The notes below the pieces were generated by a model. The model saw nothing but the letters and a program-made list of their open reading frames with translations, ran no database searches and had not been told where the DNA came from. Made by a program: the position numbers and the translations under genes. From the NCBI RefSeq assembly GCF_900544955.1, contig NZ_UQXD01000005.1, positions 15,826-79,825 on the forward strand: 64,000 nt of DNA, read 5' to 3'. The stretch is from an uncultured Oscillibacter sp. (lineage in GTDB: Bacteria > Bacillota > Clostridia > Oscillospirales > Oscillospiraceae). Numbering within the stretch: the stretch's first letter is position 1; every line of letters begins with the position of its first letter. This document shows positions 25,334-32,261 of the stretch, in pieces.

Positions 25334-26407
25334 ATGGAAAACGTCAAAGCCTTCCTGCAACGGAAAAACATCGTCCTCTCCGCCAAGCGCTACGGCATCG
25401 ACGCCCTGGGCGCCATGGCCCAGGGCCTGTTCTGTTCCCTCCTGATCGGCACCATCGTCAAAACCCTGGGCCAGCAGCTGGGGATTTCCTACCTGACGGA
25501 CATCGGCGCCTACGCCATGGCCGTCTCCGGCCCCGCCATGGCGGTGGCCATCGGCTACGCCCTGAAGGCCGACCCCATGGTGCTCTTCTCCCTGGCCGCC
25601 GTGGGCTGGGCCGCCAACGCCGAGGGCGGCGCAGGCGGGCCGCTGGCGGTGCTCCTCATCGCCATCATCGCCGCAGAGTGCGGCAAGGCCGTCAGCAAGG
25701 AGACGAAGGTGGACATCCTGGTGACCCCCGCCGTCACCATTGTGGTGGGCGTGGCCCTGGCCAAGCTCATCGCCCCGCCCATCGGCGCCGCCGCCGGCGC
25801 CTTCGGCCTGGTGATCGACAACGCCACCAAGCTCCAGCCCTTCTGGATGGGCATCGCCGTCAGCGTGCTGGTGGGTGTGGCCCTGACCCTGCCCATCTCC
25901 TCCGCCGCCATCTGCTCCGTTTTGCAGCTGACGGGCCTGGCCGGCGGCGCCGCGGTGGCGGGCTGCTGCGCCCAGATGGTGGGCTTCGCCGTCATGAGCT
26001 TCCGGGAAAACCGCTGGGGCGGCCTGGTGAGCCAGGGCCTGGGCACCTCCATGCTGCAAATGCCCAACATCGTCCGAAACCCCCGGATCTGGATTGCCCC
26101 CACCCTGGCCTCCGCCATCACCGGCCCCATCGCCACCTGCCTCTTCCGCCTGGAGATGAACGGCGCCCCCATCAACTCCGGCATGGGCACCTGCGGCCTC
26201 TGCGGCCAGATCGGCGTGTGGACCGGCTGGCTGGCCCCCAGCGAGGAGGCCATCGCCAAGGGGGCGGCGGCCATCGTCCCCGGGGCCATGGACTGGCTGG
26301 GGCTGGTCCTCATCTGCTTCGTGCTGCCCGCCGTGCTGGCCCCCCTCATCAACCAAGTGTGCCGGAAGCTGGGGTGGGTGAAGGACGGGGATCTGACCTT
26401 GGCCTGA
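25334..26407 (+). CDS. PTS EIIC-like membrane protein (PF13303 type), candidate niacin-related transporter
   Basis: A 357-residue membrane protein with about ten hydrophobic segments. It shows the EIIC_2-type start FLQRKNIVLSAKRYGIDALGAMAQGLFCSLLIGTIVKTLG, a long hydrophobic core, and the conserved loop FRLEMNGAPINSGMGTCGLCGQIGVW. No EIIA or EIIB gene is near, and this subgroup lacks the phosphorylation partners expected for sugar uptake. Its promoter carries the palindrome described above and lies close to niaR, so a niacin or pyridine-related substrate is the best inference. ATG 25334 chosen (AGG eight bases ahead); GTG 25325 also in frame. Confidence 0.8.
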   Translation: MENVKAFLQRKNIVLSAKRYGIDALGAMAQGLFCSLLIGTIVKTLGQQLGISYLTDIGAYAMAVSGPAMAVAIGYALKADPMVLFSLAAVGWAANAEGGAGGPLAVLLIAIIAAECGKAVSKETKVDILVTPAVTIVVGVALAKLIAPPIGAAAGAFGLVIDNATKLQPFWMGIAVSVLVGVALTLPISSAAICSVLQLTGLAGGAAVAGCCAQMVGFAVMSFRENRWGGLVSQGLGTSMLQMPNIVRNPRIWIAPTLASAITGPIATCLFRLEMNGAPINSGMGTCGLCGQIGVWTGWLAPSEEAIAKGAAAIVPGAMDWLGLVLICFVLPAVLAPLINQVCRKLGWVKDGDLTLA

Positions 26408-26440
26408 CCGCCCGGCCTGTCGATCCCGGTTTCAAACAAG

Positions 26441-26470
26441 AAGGCCCGCCGCTGAAGCGGCGGGCCTTTC
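26441..26470 (+). terminator. Terminator of the EIIC-like gene
   Basis: A 12-bp perfect stem (26441-26452 with 26457-26468), 4-base loop, then TTTC. Confidence 0.75.
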
Positions 26471-26515
26471 GGCTGTCTTTTCCAAGGCCCCTCCCGGCGG
26501 CAGCGGGGCGCGGCG

Positions 26516-27481
26516 TCACACCAGCGCCCCCTCGCTGTGGTCCCGCAGGGGCAGCTCCGACAGGATCTGGGCCTGGATGGCCTCGTAGGCCGCCGGGCCC
26601 CGGGAGCGGCGCATCTGCTTGTCCAGCCGCTCCCCGCCTTCAAACAGGTGGATCAGGTAGAACCAAACCTCCTTCATCCGCTGGGCGGCGGTGGCCGCCT
26701 GGCCGTAAAAGGCCTGGTAGGCGCCGTACAGCTCCTCCAGAAAGGCCTGCACCTCCTCCCGGGAGGCGGGTCCGCCGCCCCGGAGCTTGCGCAGCAGGGC
26801 CGGGTCCGCCACGGCCCCCCGGCCAATCATCAGCGCCTCCGCGGCGGGGAAGCGGCGCTCCAGCGCCCGGACCTCCTCCACCGTCCGCAGGTCCCCGTTG
26901 TAGCACACCGGATTGCAGCTCTCCGCCAGGGCCCGGGCGAAGACGTCCAAGTGGACCTCCCCCCGGTACTTCTCCCGCTGGACCCGGGGATGGATGGTGA
27001 GGCAGGCGATGGGGTAGCGGTTGTAGATCGCCAGCAGCCCGTCGAACTCCTCCGCCGACTGGACCCCCAGCCGGGTCTTGACGGACACCGGCAGCCGCAC
27101 CCGGGAGAACACCTCCTCAAAAAACCGGTCCAGCTCCTCCGGCCGCGCCAGAAACCCGGCGCCCTTCCCCTTGGCGGTGACGGTGCCGGAGGGGCACCCC
27201 AGGTTCAGGTTCACCTCCGGATACCCCAGGTCCGAGACCACCTCCGCCGCCCAGAGGAAGTCCGCCGCCCGGCGGGTCATCACCTGGGGCACCAGGGGCA
27301 GCCCGCCATTCTCCGCCGGGTCCAGCTCCCGCCGGTCCCGCTGGGTGAGGAGATGCTGGTCCGTGGGGGAGAAAAAGGGGATGAAATACCGGTCCGCGCC
27401 GCCGAAATGCCGGTGCCACACCCGGCGGAACACCACTTTGGTGATGCCGTCCAGAGGGGCGAACTCCAGCCGCGCCGTCAT
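26516..27481 (-). CDS. tRNA-dihydrouridine synthase
   Basis: A 321-residue FMN enzyme that reduces uridines in tRNA D-loops. Visible features: LEFAPLDGITKVVFRRVWHRHFGG at the start, PQVMTR, the active-site block VNLNLGCPSGTVTAKGKGAGFLARP with the catalytic Cys, SVKTRLGV, LTIHPRVQREKYRG with the FMN His, VCYNGD and MIGRGAVADPALL. The C-terminal helical domain is complete. It overlaps the preceding arsC-like gene by 4 bases (ATGA), so the two are translated together. Confidence 0.93.
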   Translation of the reverse strand: MTARLEFAPLDGITKVVFRRVWHRHFGGADRYFIPFFSPTDQHLLTQRDRRELDPAENGGLPLVPQVMTRRAADFLWAAEVVSDLGYPEVNLNLGCPSGTVTAKGKGAGFLARPEELDRFFEEVFSRVRLPVSVKTRLGVQSAEEFDGLLAIYNRYPIACLTIHPRVQREKYRGEVHLDVFARALAESCNPVCYNGDLRTVEEVRALERRFPAAEALMIGRGAVADPALLRKLRGGGPASREEVQAFLEELYGAYQAFYGQAATAAQRMKEVWFYLIHLFEGGERLDKQMRRSRGPAAYEAIQAQILSELPLRDHSEGALV

Positions 27482-27831
27482 ACCAGCTTCGCTTCCCACT
27501 CCGCCTGGCGGAAGCCCACCAGGACAACATCCTCCCCCACCAGGATGGGCCGCTTCACCAGCATTCCGTCGCTGGACAGCAGGCGGAGCTGCTCCTCCTC
27601 GCCCATGGCGGGGAGGCGGTCCTTCAGCCCCAGGGCCTTGTATTGCAGGCCGCTGGTGTTGAAGAATTTTTTCAGCGGCAGGCCGCTTCTCTCCCACCAC
27701 TGCCGCAGCTCGTCCGCGGTGGGGCGGTCCTCCTTGATGTCCCGCAGGGTGCAGGCGACGCCCCGCTCCTCCAGAAAGGCCCGGGCCTTCTGGCAGGTGG
27801 AGCACTTGGGATAACAGAGAAATAACATCAT
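27478..27831 (-). CDS. ArsC/Spx family thioredoxin-fold protein
   Basis: A 117-residue protein. CYPKCSTCQKARAFLEERG holds a CSTC redox pair near residue 10, followed by the ArsC-like DIKEDRPTADELRQWWERSGLPLKKFFNTSG and the cis-Pro region MLVKRPILV. The family includes arsenate reductases and Spx-like RNA polymerase binders; this size and the LKKFFNTSG stretch fit the YffB/ArsC-like group used for general thiol chemistry. Arsenate specificity is not proven. It is the middle gene of a three-gene operon. Confidence 0.88.
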   Translation of the reverse strand: MMLFLCYPKCSTCQKARAFLEERGVACTLRDIKEDRPTADELRQWWERSGLPLKKFFNTSGLQYKALGLKDRLPAMGEEEQLRLLSSDGMLVKRPILVGEDVVLVGFRQAEWEAKLV

Positions 27832-27840
27832 GGTTCCTCC

Positions 27841-28719
27841 TCACAATTCCGAAAATAGATTCAACTGCTCTCCCGCCTGCCGGTCCTCGAAGGCGGAGAG
27901 CCAGGCCATGGCGGCCTCCGGCTCGCAGAGCACCTTCCGCTCCCGGCAGGCCTCCCGGAGCATCCGGGTCAGCCGGGGGGCGTTGGGGCTGAGGCACTGG
28001 TAGCGGTCCCCGAAGGTCTGCACGTACCGCTCCCGCAGCCCGGGGAAATGGCGGTCCAGCTGGGCGTAAAAATACTGCCGGTCCCCGTCCCGCAGCGTGA
28101 CGCCCATGCCGAAGTTGACGATGACCTCCACCCCCGCGGCAAAGCAGTACGCCAGCAGCCCCCGGAGGTTCTCCTCCGAGTCGTTGAGAAAGGGCAGGAT
28201 GGGGCACAGCCACACCCCGGTGCGGACCCCCGCCTGGTGCATCTGCCGCAGCATCTCAAAACGCCGCCGGGTGGTGCAGACGCTGGGCTCCAAAACGGCG
28301 CACAGGTCCTCGTCAAAGGTGGTGAAGGTGGTGCACACCACCGCCTTGGTCCGGCGGCTGATCTCCGCCAGCAGGTCCAGGTCCCGGAGCACCAGGTCCG
28401 ACTTCGTCAGCAGCGACACGCCGCAGCCCTGGCGCAAAATCACCTCCAGGCACCGCCGGGTCAGGCGGGTCTCCGCCTCCAGGGGCAGGTAGGGGTCGCA
28501 CATGGACCCGGTGCCCACCATGCACCGCCGCCGCTTCCGGCGGAGGGCGTCCTCCAGCAGCTCCGGCGCGTTGACCTTCACCGCCACGTCCTCAAAGGGG
28601 TGGTCCATCTGGTAGCAGGTGCTGCGGGAGTCGCAGTAGATGCACCCGTGGGTGCAGCCCCGGTAGACGTTGATGCCGTTTTGGGCGGAGAGGATGGACT
28701 TTGCCCGGACCTCATGCAT
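27841..28719 (-). CDS. SPL family radical SAM protein
   Basis: A 292-residue enzyme. The radical SAM cluster motif is YRGCTHGCIYCD (C22, C26, C29). It shares MHEVRAKSIL....NVYRGCTHGCIYCDSRS and MVGTGSMCDPYLPLE with the SPL/Rv2578c group, related to spore photoproduct lyase but usually shorter and of unknown substrate. ATG 28719 is preceded by GGAGAGGAGGGG; further upstream codons to 28758 are leader. First gene of the operon, 9 bases before arsC-like. Confidence 0.88.
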   Translation of the reverse strand: MHEVRAKSILSAQNGINVYRGCTHGCIYCDSRSTCYQMDHPFEDVAVKVNAPELLEDALRRKRRRCMVGTGSMCDPYLPLEAETRLTRRCLEVILRQGCGVSLLTKSDLVLRDLDLLAEISRRTKAVVCTTFTTFDEDLCAVLEPSVCTTRRRFEMLRQMHQAGVRTGVWLCPILPFLNDSEENLRGLLAYCFAAGVEVIVNFGMGVTLRDGDRQYFYAQLDRHFPGLRERYVQTFGDRYQCLSPNAPRLTRMLREACRERKVLCEPEAAMAWLSAFEDRQAGEQLNLFSEL

Positions 28720-28748
28720 GGCGCTCCCCTCCTCTCCGCGATGGTATG

Positions 28749-28777
28749 AGTATAGCAAAAAGCACCCGGCGGGACAA
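28749..28777 (-). promoter_or_regulatory. Predicted promoter of the radical SAM operon
   Basis: On the minus strand TTGTCC (28777-28772) and TATACT (28754-28749) with a 17-base spacer, 30 bases before the start codon. Confidence 0.6.
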
Positions 28778-28793
28778 GTCCCGGCGGGAAAAA

Positions 28794-28824
28794 AGAGGCG
28801 GAGGGCCGTCAGCCCTCCGCCTCT
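28794..28824 (-). terminator. Terminator on the minus strand, overlapping a short gene's stop codon
   Basis: A 13-bp perfect stem (28794-28806 with 28812-28824) followed on the minus strand by TTTTTT. Confidence 0.8.
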
Positions 28825-28928
28825 CCCTGTCCAATCACCAGCTCCTCCCCCGCCTCCTGGGCCCGGGCCAGCAGCGTCCGGGCCAGGCCGAAGTTCTGCG
28901 CCTCCAGGGCGGCCAGCGCGTCGGTCAT
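28809..28928 (-). CDS. Short helical ORF of 39 aa, possibly a real small gene or a remnant
   Basis: The minus strand encodes MTDALAALEAQNFGLARTLL and a further 19 residues, a single amphipathic helix rich in Ala, Leu and Glu. Its stop codon lies inside a proper terminator stem, which argues that this strand is transcribed. There is no clear ribosome site, and the in-frame codons ahead (…HFLLFNA) have no ATG, so it may be the tail of a decayed gene. It faces away from the XRE gene at 28954. Confidence 0.4.
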   Translation of the reverse strand: MTDALAALEAQNFGLARTLLARAQEAGEELVIGQGEAEG

Positions 28929-28953
28929 GGCGTTGAACAGCAGGAAATGTAGA

Positions 28954-29181
28954 ATGTTTTTACGACTGCGTGATCTGCGCGAAGACCGCGATTTGACACA
29001 GGCGGATATGGCCGCACAGCTGGGCTGCGCACAGCAGACCTATTCCCGCCACAAAAGCGGCAAGGCTCAAATGTCCTATGGGACCCTGTCCGCCCTGGCG
29101 GATTATTTCGCCACCAGCGTGGACTACCTCCTGGGCCGCACCGACGAGCAGGCCCCCTATCCCCCTGCCAAACGGACATGA
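28954..29181 (+). CDS. Small XRE-family helix-turn-helix regulator
   Basis: A 75-residue HTH protein: LRLRDLREDRDLTQADMAAQLGCAQQTYSRHKSGKAQMSYGTLSALADYFATSVDYLLGRTD. It is clearly related to the regulator at 11040 (same DLREDRD start and SVDY-LLG end). ATG 28954 has AGGA ahead; an in-frame ATG at 28927 would add nine residues and overlap the divergent short ORF. Target unknown. Confidence 0.8.
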   Translation: MFLRLRDLREDRDLTQADMAAQLGCAQQTYSRHKSGKAQMSYGTLSALADYFATSVDYLLGRTDEQAPYPPAKRT

Positions 29182-29211
29182 GACCATCCGGCGGCACGCC
29201 GGATGGTCTCA
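29179..29211. terminator. Hairpin between convergent XRE and yjdF genes
   Basis: A 15-bp perfect stem (29179-29193 with 29197-29211) and a GCA loop. No long T-run, but the placement between convergent genes suits termination. Confidence 0.65.
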
Positions 29212-29230
29212 TGCGCTTGCAGGACGGGAT

Positions 29231-29650
29231 TCAGTGGCCCTTGTGCTTTTCCCGCCGCTTCTCCCGGCGCAGGGCAAGCTGCCGGTCCCGCTCCGCCTCC
29301 CGGTCCTCCCGGGAGCGGCGCTTCCGGGCCGCCCTGCCCTGCTCCTGCTGCAGCTTCAGGGCCTGCTGGGCCTTGGTCCCCAGCCCCGGGGATTGCAGCT
29401 GGCGCTTGATCTGCCGCTGCACCCGCTTGGGGTTGAGGACCCGCTTTGCCGGTCCCTCCGCCGCCATGGATGGACTGAACCGCAGCTGCCGCCAGTGCTC
29501 CAGCAGGAAGGCGTAGACCTGATAATCCTTCGGCTCCGGACCAAAGACGATCCGGCAGACGGCACAGCTCCCGCCCCCGCCCCGCTCGTAGAGCCCTACC
29601 CAGAAGGGGTCCTCAAAAAAGACGGTCAGTTCGGCGTATCCGGTTTCCAT
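29231..29650 (-). CDS. yjdF: YjdF family protein
   Basis: A 139-residue protein: ELTVFFEDPFWVGLYERG, CAVCRIVFGPEPKDYQVYAFLLEHWRQLRFSPS, a central PKRVQRQIKRQL and a long Arg/Lys/Glu-rich helix to the end. This is the DUF2992/YjdF family, whose genes are controlled by the azaaromatic-sensing yjdF riboswitch in Firmicutes. The exact protein function is unknown. AAGGAGG precedes ATG 29650. Confidence 0.9.
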   Translation of the reverse strand: METGYAELTVFFEDPFWVGLYERGGGGSCAVCRIVFGPEPKDYQVYAFLLEHWRQLRFSPSMAAEGPAKRVLNPKRVQRQIKRQLQSPGLGTKAQQALKLQQEQGRAARKRRSREDREAERDRQLALRREKRREKHKGH

Positions 29651-29785
29651 GTGGGTGTCCTCCTTACCATGTGCGTTCGGAGAACGGACAACCAAGGAGG
29701 CAGGTTACTGATACCCCGCGGGGTACGCCCGGACTACCAACCGGACTGTGTTTTTATCTCCGTACCCTCAGTTTACCACCGCCGT
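29651..29785 (-). promoter_or_regulatory. Probable yjdF riboswitch leader
   Basis: About 135 untranslated bases stand between the greA stop and yjdF. Read on the minus strand they fold into several stems, including ACAGTCCGG.../GGTAGTCCGG pairings, GTACCCC-GC-GGGGTAT, and a CGTTC-TCC-GAACG hairpin next to the ribosome site. YjdF genes are the known home of this riboswitch class, but I cannot run the covariance model here. Confidence 0.6.
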
Positions 29786-30288
29786 CAATAGGCGCTGATG
29801 TCCAGAGTGTCGTCGTCCCGGCCCTTTTCGATGGCCCGGACCTCCACAAAGTACTGGGTGGCAGGGCCCACCTCCACCCGGACCCGGTCCCCCACCCGAC
29901 TCCCCAGCAGGGCCCGGCCCACCGGGGACTCCTTGCTGATCAGCCCCTTCAGCGCGTCCTGGCGCAGGGTGGTGACCAGCCGGACCACCATCTCCTTCTG
30001 CACCAGCTCATTGAAAATGGTCACCCGGTCGAACAGCCCCACCGCGTCGTCCTGCGGCTGCACCCGGATGACCTTGGCGGTGCGGATCATCCGCTCCAGA
30101 TAGCGGATGCGGCTGTCGTTGCGGTTTTTCGCCTGCTTGGCGCACTTGTACTCAAAATTTTCGCTGAGGTCCCCAAAGGCCCGGGCGGTCTGCACCTCCT
30201 CGATCAGCTGGGGCCGCAGGACGCGCACCCGGTGGTCGATCTCCTCCTGCATCTTCCGGAGGTCCACCTCCGTCAGCTCGTCGTACAT
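29785..30288 (-). CDS. greA: GreA/GreB family transcription elongation factor
   Basis: A 167-residue protein with an N-terminal coiled coil (about 1-80) and a C-terminal FKBP-like domain. The coiled-coil tip reads FGDLSENFEY; the Asp and Glu there help RNA polymerase cut back-tracked RNA, as in GreA. The C-terminal part has LISKESPVGRALLGSRVGDRVRVE, the standard GreA end motif. Start ATG 30288 has GGAGG and GAGGAG ahead of it. It may be a second, specialised GreA since the sequence departs from the housekeeping protein. Confidence 0.9.
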   Translation of the reverse strand: MYDELTEVDLRKMQEEIDHRVRVLRPQLIEEVQTARAFGDLSENFEYKCAKQAKNRNDSRIRYLERMIRTAKVIRVQPQDDAVGLFDRVTIFNELVQKEMVVRLVTTLRQDALKGLISKESPVGRALLGSRVGDRVRVEVGPATQYFVEVRAIEKGRDDDTLDISAY

Positions 30289-30456
30289 CTCCTCTGCCTC
30301 CCTTTTCTCCCGCCCCGGCGGCATCTCTCCGGCGACGGGCTTCCCCCGCGCCGGAGAGACCGGCGCGGCGGTCCTTCGTTTGCCGCTGCTATCATACCAC
30401 GGGGGCGATTCCCGATGCAAGCGCATCCGGAGAGCAGCCCGCAAAACGGGCGGCGG

Positions 30457-30705
30457 TCAGAAGGCGTCCTCGATCACGTCCAGCAAATGAACGGGGTCCA
30501 GCTGTTTTTTGGTGAGGATGTGGGCCAGGCGCAGCACAAAGGGAAAGTCCGTGGAGACGTCGGGCAGCAGCATGAGCTCCTCCGTGCGCCCCCTCCGCTC
30601 CCGCAATACCCGGAGGCCGAACGTGCGGTAGCGGCCGATATAGGGGGAATACCGCTCTTGCTCAATGGGAAGATACTGGAACAGGAAAGCCCACCTCCTC
30701 CGCAA
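30457..30705 (-). CDS. DUF6514 family protein
   Basis: A protein of at most 82 residues with the DUF6514 pattern: YSPYIGRYRTFGLRVLRERRGRTEELMLLPDVSTDFPFVLRLAHILTKKQLDPVHLLDVIEDAF. The family is small and uncharacterised in Clostridia. The start is unclear: the frame opens with TTG 30705, while GGAGGAGG at 30702-30695 would suit a rare CTG at 30684. It overlaps the end of the XRE gene at 30662, so coupling is likely. Confidence 0.75.
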   Translation of the reverse strand: MRRRWAFLFQYLPIEQERYSPYIGRYRTFGLRVLRERRGRTEELMLLPDVSTDFPFVLRLAHILTKKQLDPVHLLDVIEDAF

Positions 30706-30913
30706 ACGCCGCCGTGTCCAGCTGAAACAGCGCGGCCAGCAGCAGGGCGTCCTGCCAATTGGGTCTGGATGTACCGGCCTCGATCCTCTGGTACCAGCGC
30801 TTGGAGCGCCGGATGAAGTCCGCCGCCTCCTGCTGCGTCATCCCCCGCTGGTTTCGCGCAGCGCAGAGGAAGCCCGCAAAGACGTGGAGCGGCTTTCTCT
30901 CTTGCATGGTCAT
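30662..30913 (-). CDS. XRE-family helix-turn-helix protein
   Basis: An 83-residue protein: FAGFLCAARNQRGMTQQEAADFIRRSKRWYQRIEAGTSRPNWQDALLLAALFQLDTAAFAEEVG, a Cro/CI-type HTH. AAGGAGG is six bases before ATG 30913; a second ATG two codons later is possible. Its 3' end overlaps the DUF6514 gene by about 44 bases. The pair may form a small regulatory unit, in which the XRE protein controls its own promoter. Confidence 0.85.
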   Translation of the reverse strand: MTMQERKPLHVFAGFLCAARNQRGMTQQEAADFIRRSKRWYQRIEAGTSRPNWQDALLLAALFQLDTAAFAEEVGFPVPVSSH

Positions 30914-31100
30914 CCTATCCCTCCTTGCTGCAAGGAAGAATATTCCATTTTTTTCTAAATGTCGACGGCTGTGGCGTTCGTGTTGTGAAATCCGTCGAAA
31001 CTTGTCGCTTCCATTTAGTGGAATTGCCACCCTGTGCCGGGCGGCGGAAGGCCGTCCCAAAGAAAAAAGCGCCGGCCCGTCCGGATTTGAAAAATAATGC

Positions 31101-31129
31101 TTGCTATTTCCGAAAAAGTGGTGTATGAT
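31101..31129 (+). promoter_or_regulatory. Predicted promoter of the cold-shock gene
   Basis: TTGCTA (31101-31106) and TATGAT (31124-31129), 17 bases apart. It leaves a leader of about 120 bases with a CAATTTCC...TTGACT-type stem, long as usual for cold-shock messages. Confidence 0.6.
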
Positions 31130-31254
31130 AAGCAAGTATTCTGAATGTACGATTGATTGCTGCGAGTGGTGAGTCAATTTCCATTTTGACTGACCGACCC
31201 GCGGCTTTTTTATTTGCACGATTTTGAATAACATTTTTTAGGAGGTACTGATTG

Positions 31255-31467
31255 ATGAATAACGGTACTGTGAAGTGGTTCAACGAGGAGAAGGGGTTTG
31301 GTTTCATTTCCAACGACGACGGCAGCGGTGATGTGTTCGTTCACTTCTCCGCCATCCAGGGCACCGGCTTCAAGTCCCTGCGGGAGGGCCAGCACGTGTC
31401 CTACGATACCGAGCAGGATCCCAAGGACAGCCGCAAGCTGCGGGCCATCAACGTCTGCGCCGCCTGA
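31255..31467 (+). CDS. Cold-shock protein (CspA family)
   Basis: A 70-residue OB-fold protein with both RNA-binding motifs: KGFGFIS (RNP1) and DVFVHFS (RNP2), starting NNGTVKWFNEEKGFGFI. It binds single-stranded RNA and helps translation at low temperature or in rapid growth. AGGAGG stands ahead of the TTG-ATG pair; ATG 31255 is preferred. It is followed by the zinc-ribbon gene, probably in one transcript. Confidence 0.95.
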   Translation: MNNGTVKWFNEEKGFGFISNDDGSGDVFVHFSAIQGTGFKSLREGQHVSYDTEQDPKDSRKLRAINVCAA

Positions 31468-31508
31468 CCCATTCCCCATCCAAAAACAATTTTAAAAGAG
31501 GTATTTTC

Positions 31509-31775
31509 ATGTATCAAGACAAAATCATCGTCTGCAAAGACTGCGGCCAGGAATTCACCTTTACTGCCAGCGAGCAGGAGTTCTTCGCGGAGAAGGGCTT
31601 CACCAACGAGCCCCAGCGCTGCAAGCCCTGCCGCGACGCCAGAAAGGGCGGCTCCCGCGGCGGCGCACGCGAGATGTTTGACGCCGTGTGCGCCAACTGC
31701 GGCAAGCCCTGCAAGGTGCCCTTCCAGCCCCGCGATGACCGCCCCGTCTATTGCAGCGACTGCTTCCGCAGATAA
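31509..31775 (+). CDS. Zinc-ribbon protein (CxxC-x17-CxxC type)
   Basis: An 88-residue protein with paired cysteines: VCKDCGQEF, RCKPCRDAR, VCANCGKPC and YCSDCFRR, giving two predicted zinc ribbons separated by a Gly/Arg-rich hinge. Proteins of this kind accompany cold-shock genes in many Clostridia and may bind nucleic acid. It lies 41 bases after the csp gene and before a terminator. Confidence 0.88.
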   Translation: MYQDKIIVCKDCGQEFTFTASEQEFFAEKGFTNEPQRCKPCRDARKGGSRGGAREMFDAVCANCGKPCKVPFQPRDDRPVYCSDCFRR

Positions 31776-31787
31776 CCGCCCCTCTTT

Positions 31788-31815
31788 TGCGCCCCTCACG
31801 GGGCGCATTTTTTTG
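31788..31815 (+). terminator. Terminator of the csp-zinc ribbon operon
   Basis: TGCGCCCC-TCAC-GGGGCGCA (31788-31807) followed by seven or more T residues. Confidence 0.9.
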
Positions 31816-32060
31816 TTTTTGGGCCAGACGCAAGGGTTTCCCAACGCCAGAAGCGTCCCGCTTCCCGCAGCCGGGGCTGCGGAGAGAAGGAGGGGGCCTT
31901 TTGAACCGGCAGGAAGAGGAGCAACCGACGGATTTCGGCAGGAAATCCGTCGGTTGTTTCACGCTCCGATGCGGGGGGCCAGTCCGTGGCTCACCTGCGG
32001 AAATTTTGATCAAGCGCCTTGCTCTTTTGAGAAAGCCAGCGCTCCAAGGGGTGCGGATTA
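31816..32060. other. Intergenic stretch with one long hairpin
   Basis: No gene is supported. Bases 31922-31936 and 31942-31956 form a 15-bp perfect stem with a GGCAG loop followed by TTTC, possibly a terminator reading in the plus direction. Confidence 0.5.
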
Positions 32061-32249
32061 TCAGATCGGCGCGGTGAGCTCTGCCGCGCCCGAAAGGCGC
32101 AATATCCCCCTGCGGGTGGAGTGTCGTTCCAATGGGGGAAGACCTGGCCGGTGGCCCAGCATCTCCAGTCCCTCCTTCAGGGTCTTGACATGGGTCGCCG
32201 CACCGTTGATCCGGGGGAGGTAGCTCTTGCTGAAAAGGGCAATTTTCAT
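32061..32249 (-). pseudogene. Remnant of a glycosyltransferase family 4 gene (N-terminus only)
   Basis: The minus strand encodes 62 residues beginning MKIALFSKSYLPRINGAATH, continuing VKTLKEGLEMLGHRP. This is the start of GT-B glycosyltransferases such as the lipid-linked mannosyl or glucosyl transferases (MKIALFSDTYLP-INGVATHVKTL-LE-GH). The normal protein is about 380 residues; here it stops after 62, and the rest of the domain is missing. A good GGGGGAGG ribosome site remains. It lies directly downstream of the ABC exporter genes. Confidence 0.7.
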
Positions 32250-32261
32250 CAGCCTCCCCCC

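Noticed and set aside
25334..26407. Sugar PTS function for the EIIC-like protein
   Set aside because: No EIIA, EIIB, HPr-related or sugar-metabolism gene is near, and the promoter context points to NiaR instead; sugar transport is not excluded but not supported.
27482..28213. N-terminal extension of the tRNA-dihydrouridine synthase frame to 28213
   Set aside because: The upstream part overlaps the ArsC-like and radical SAM genes in a wrong frame; the true start is the ATGA overlap at 27481.
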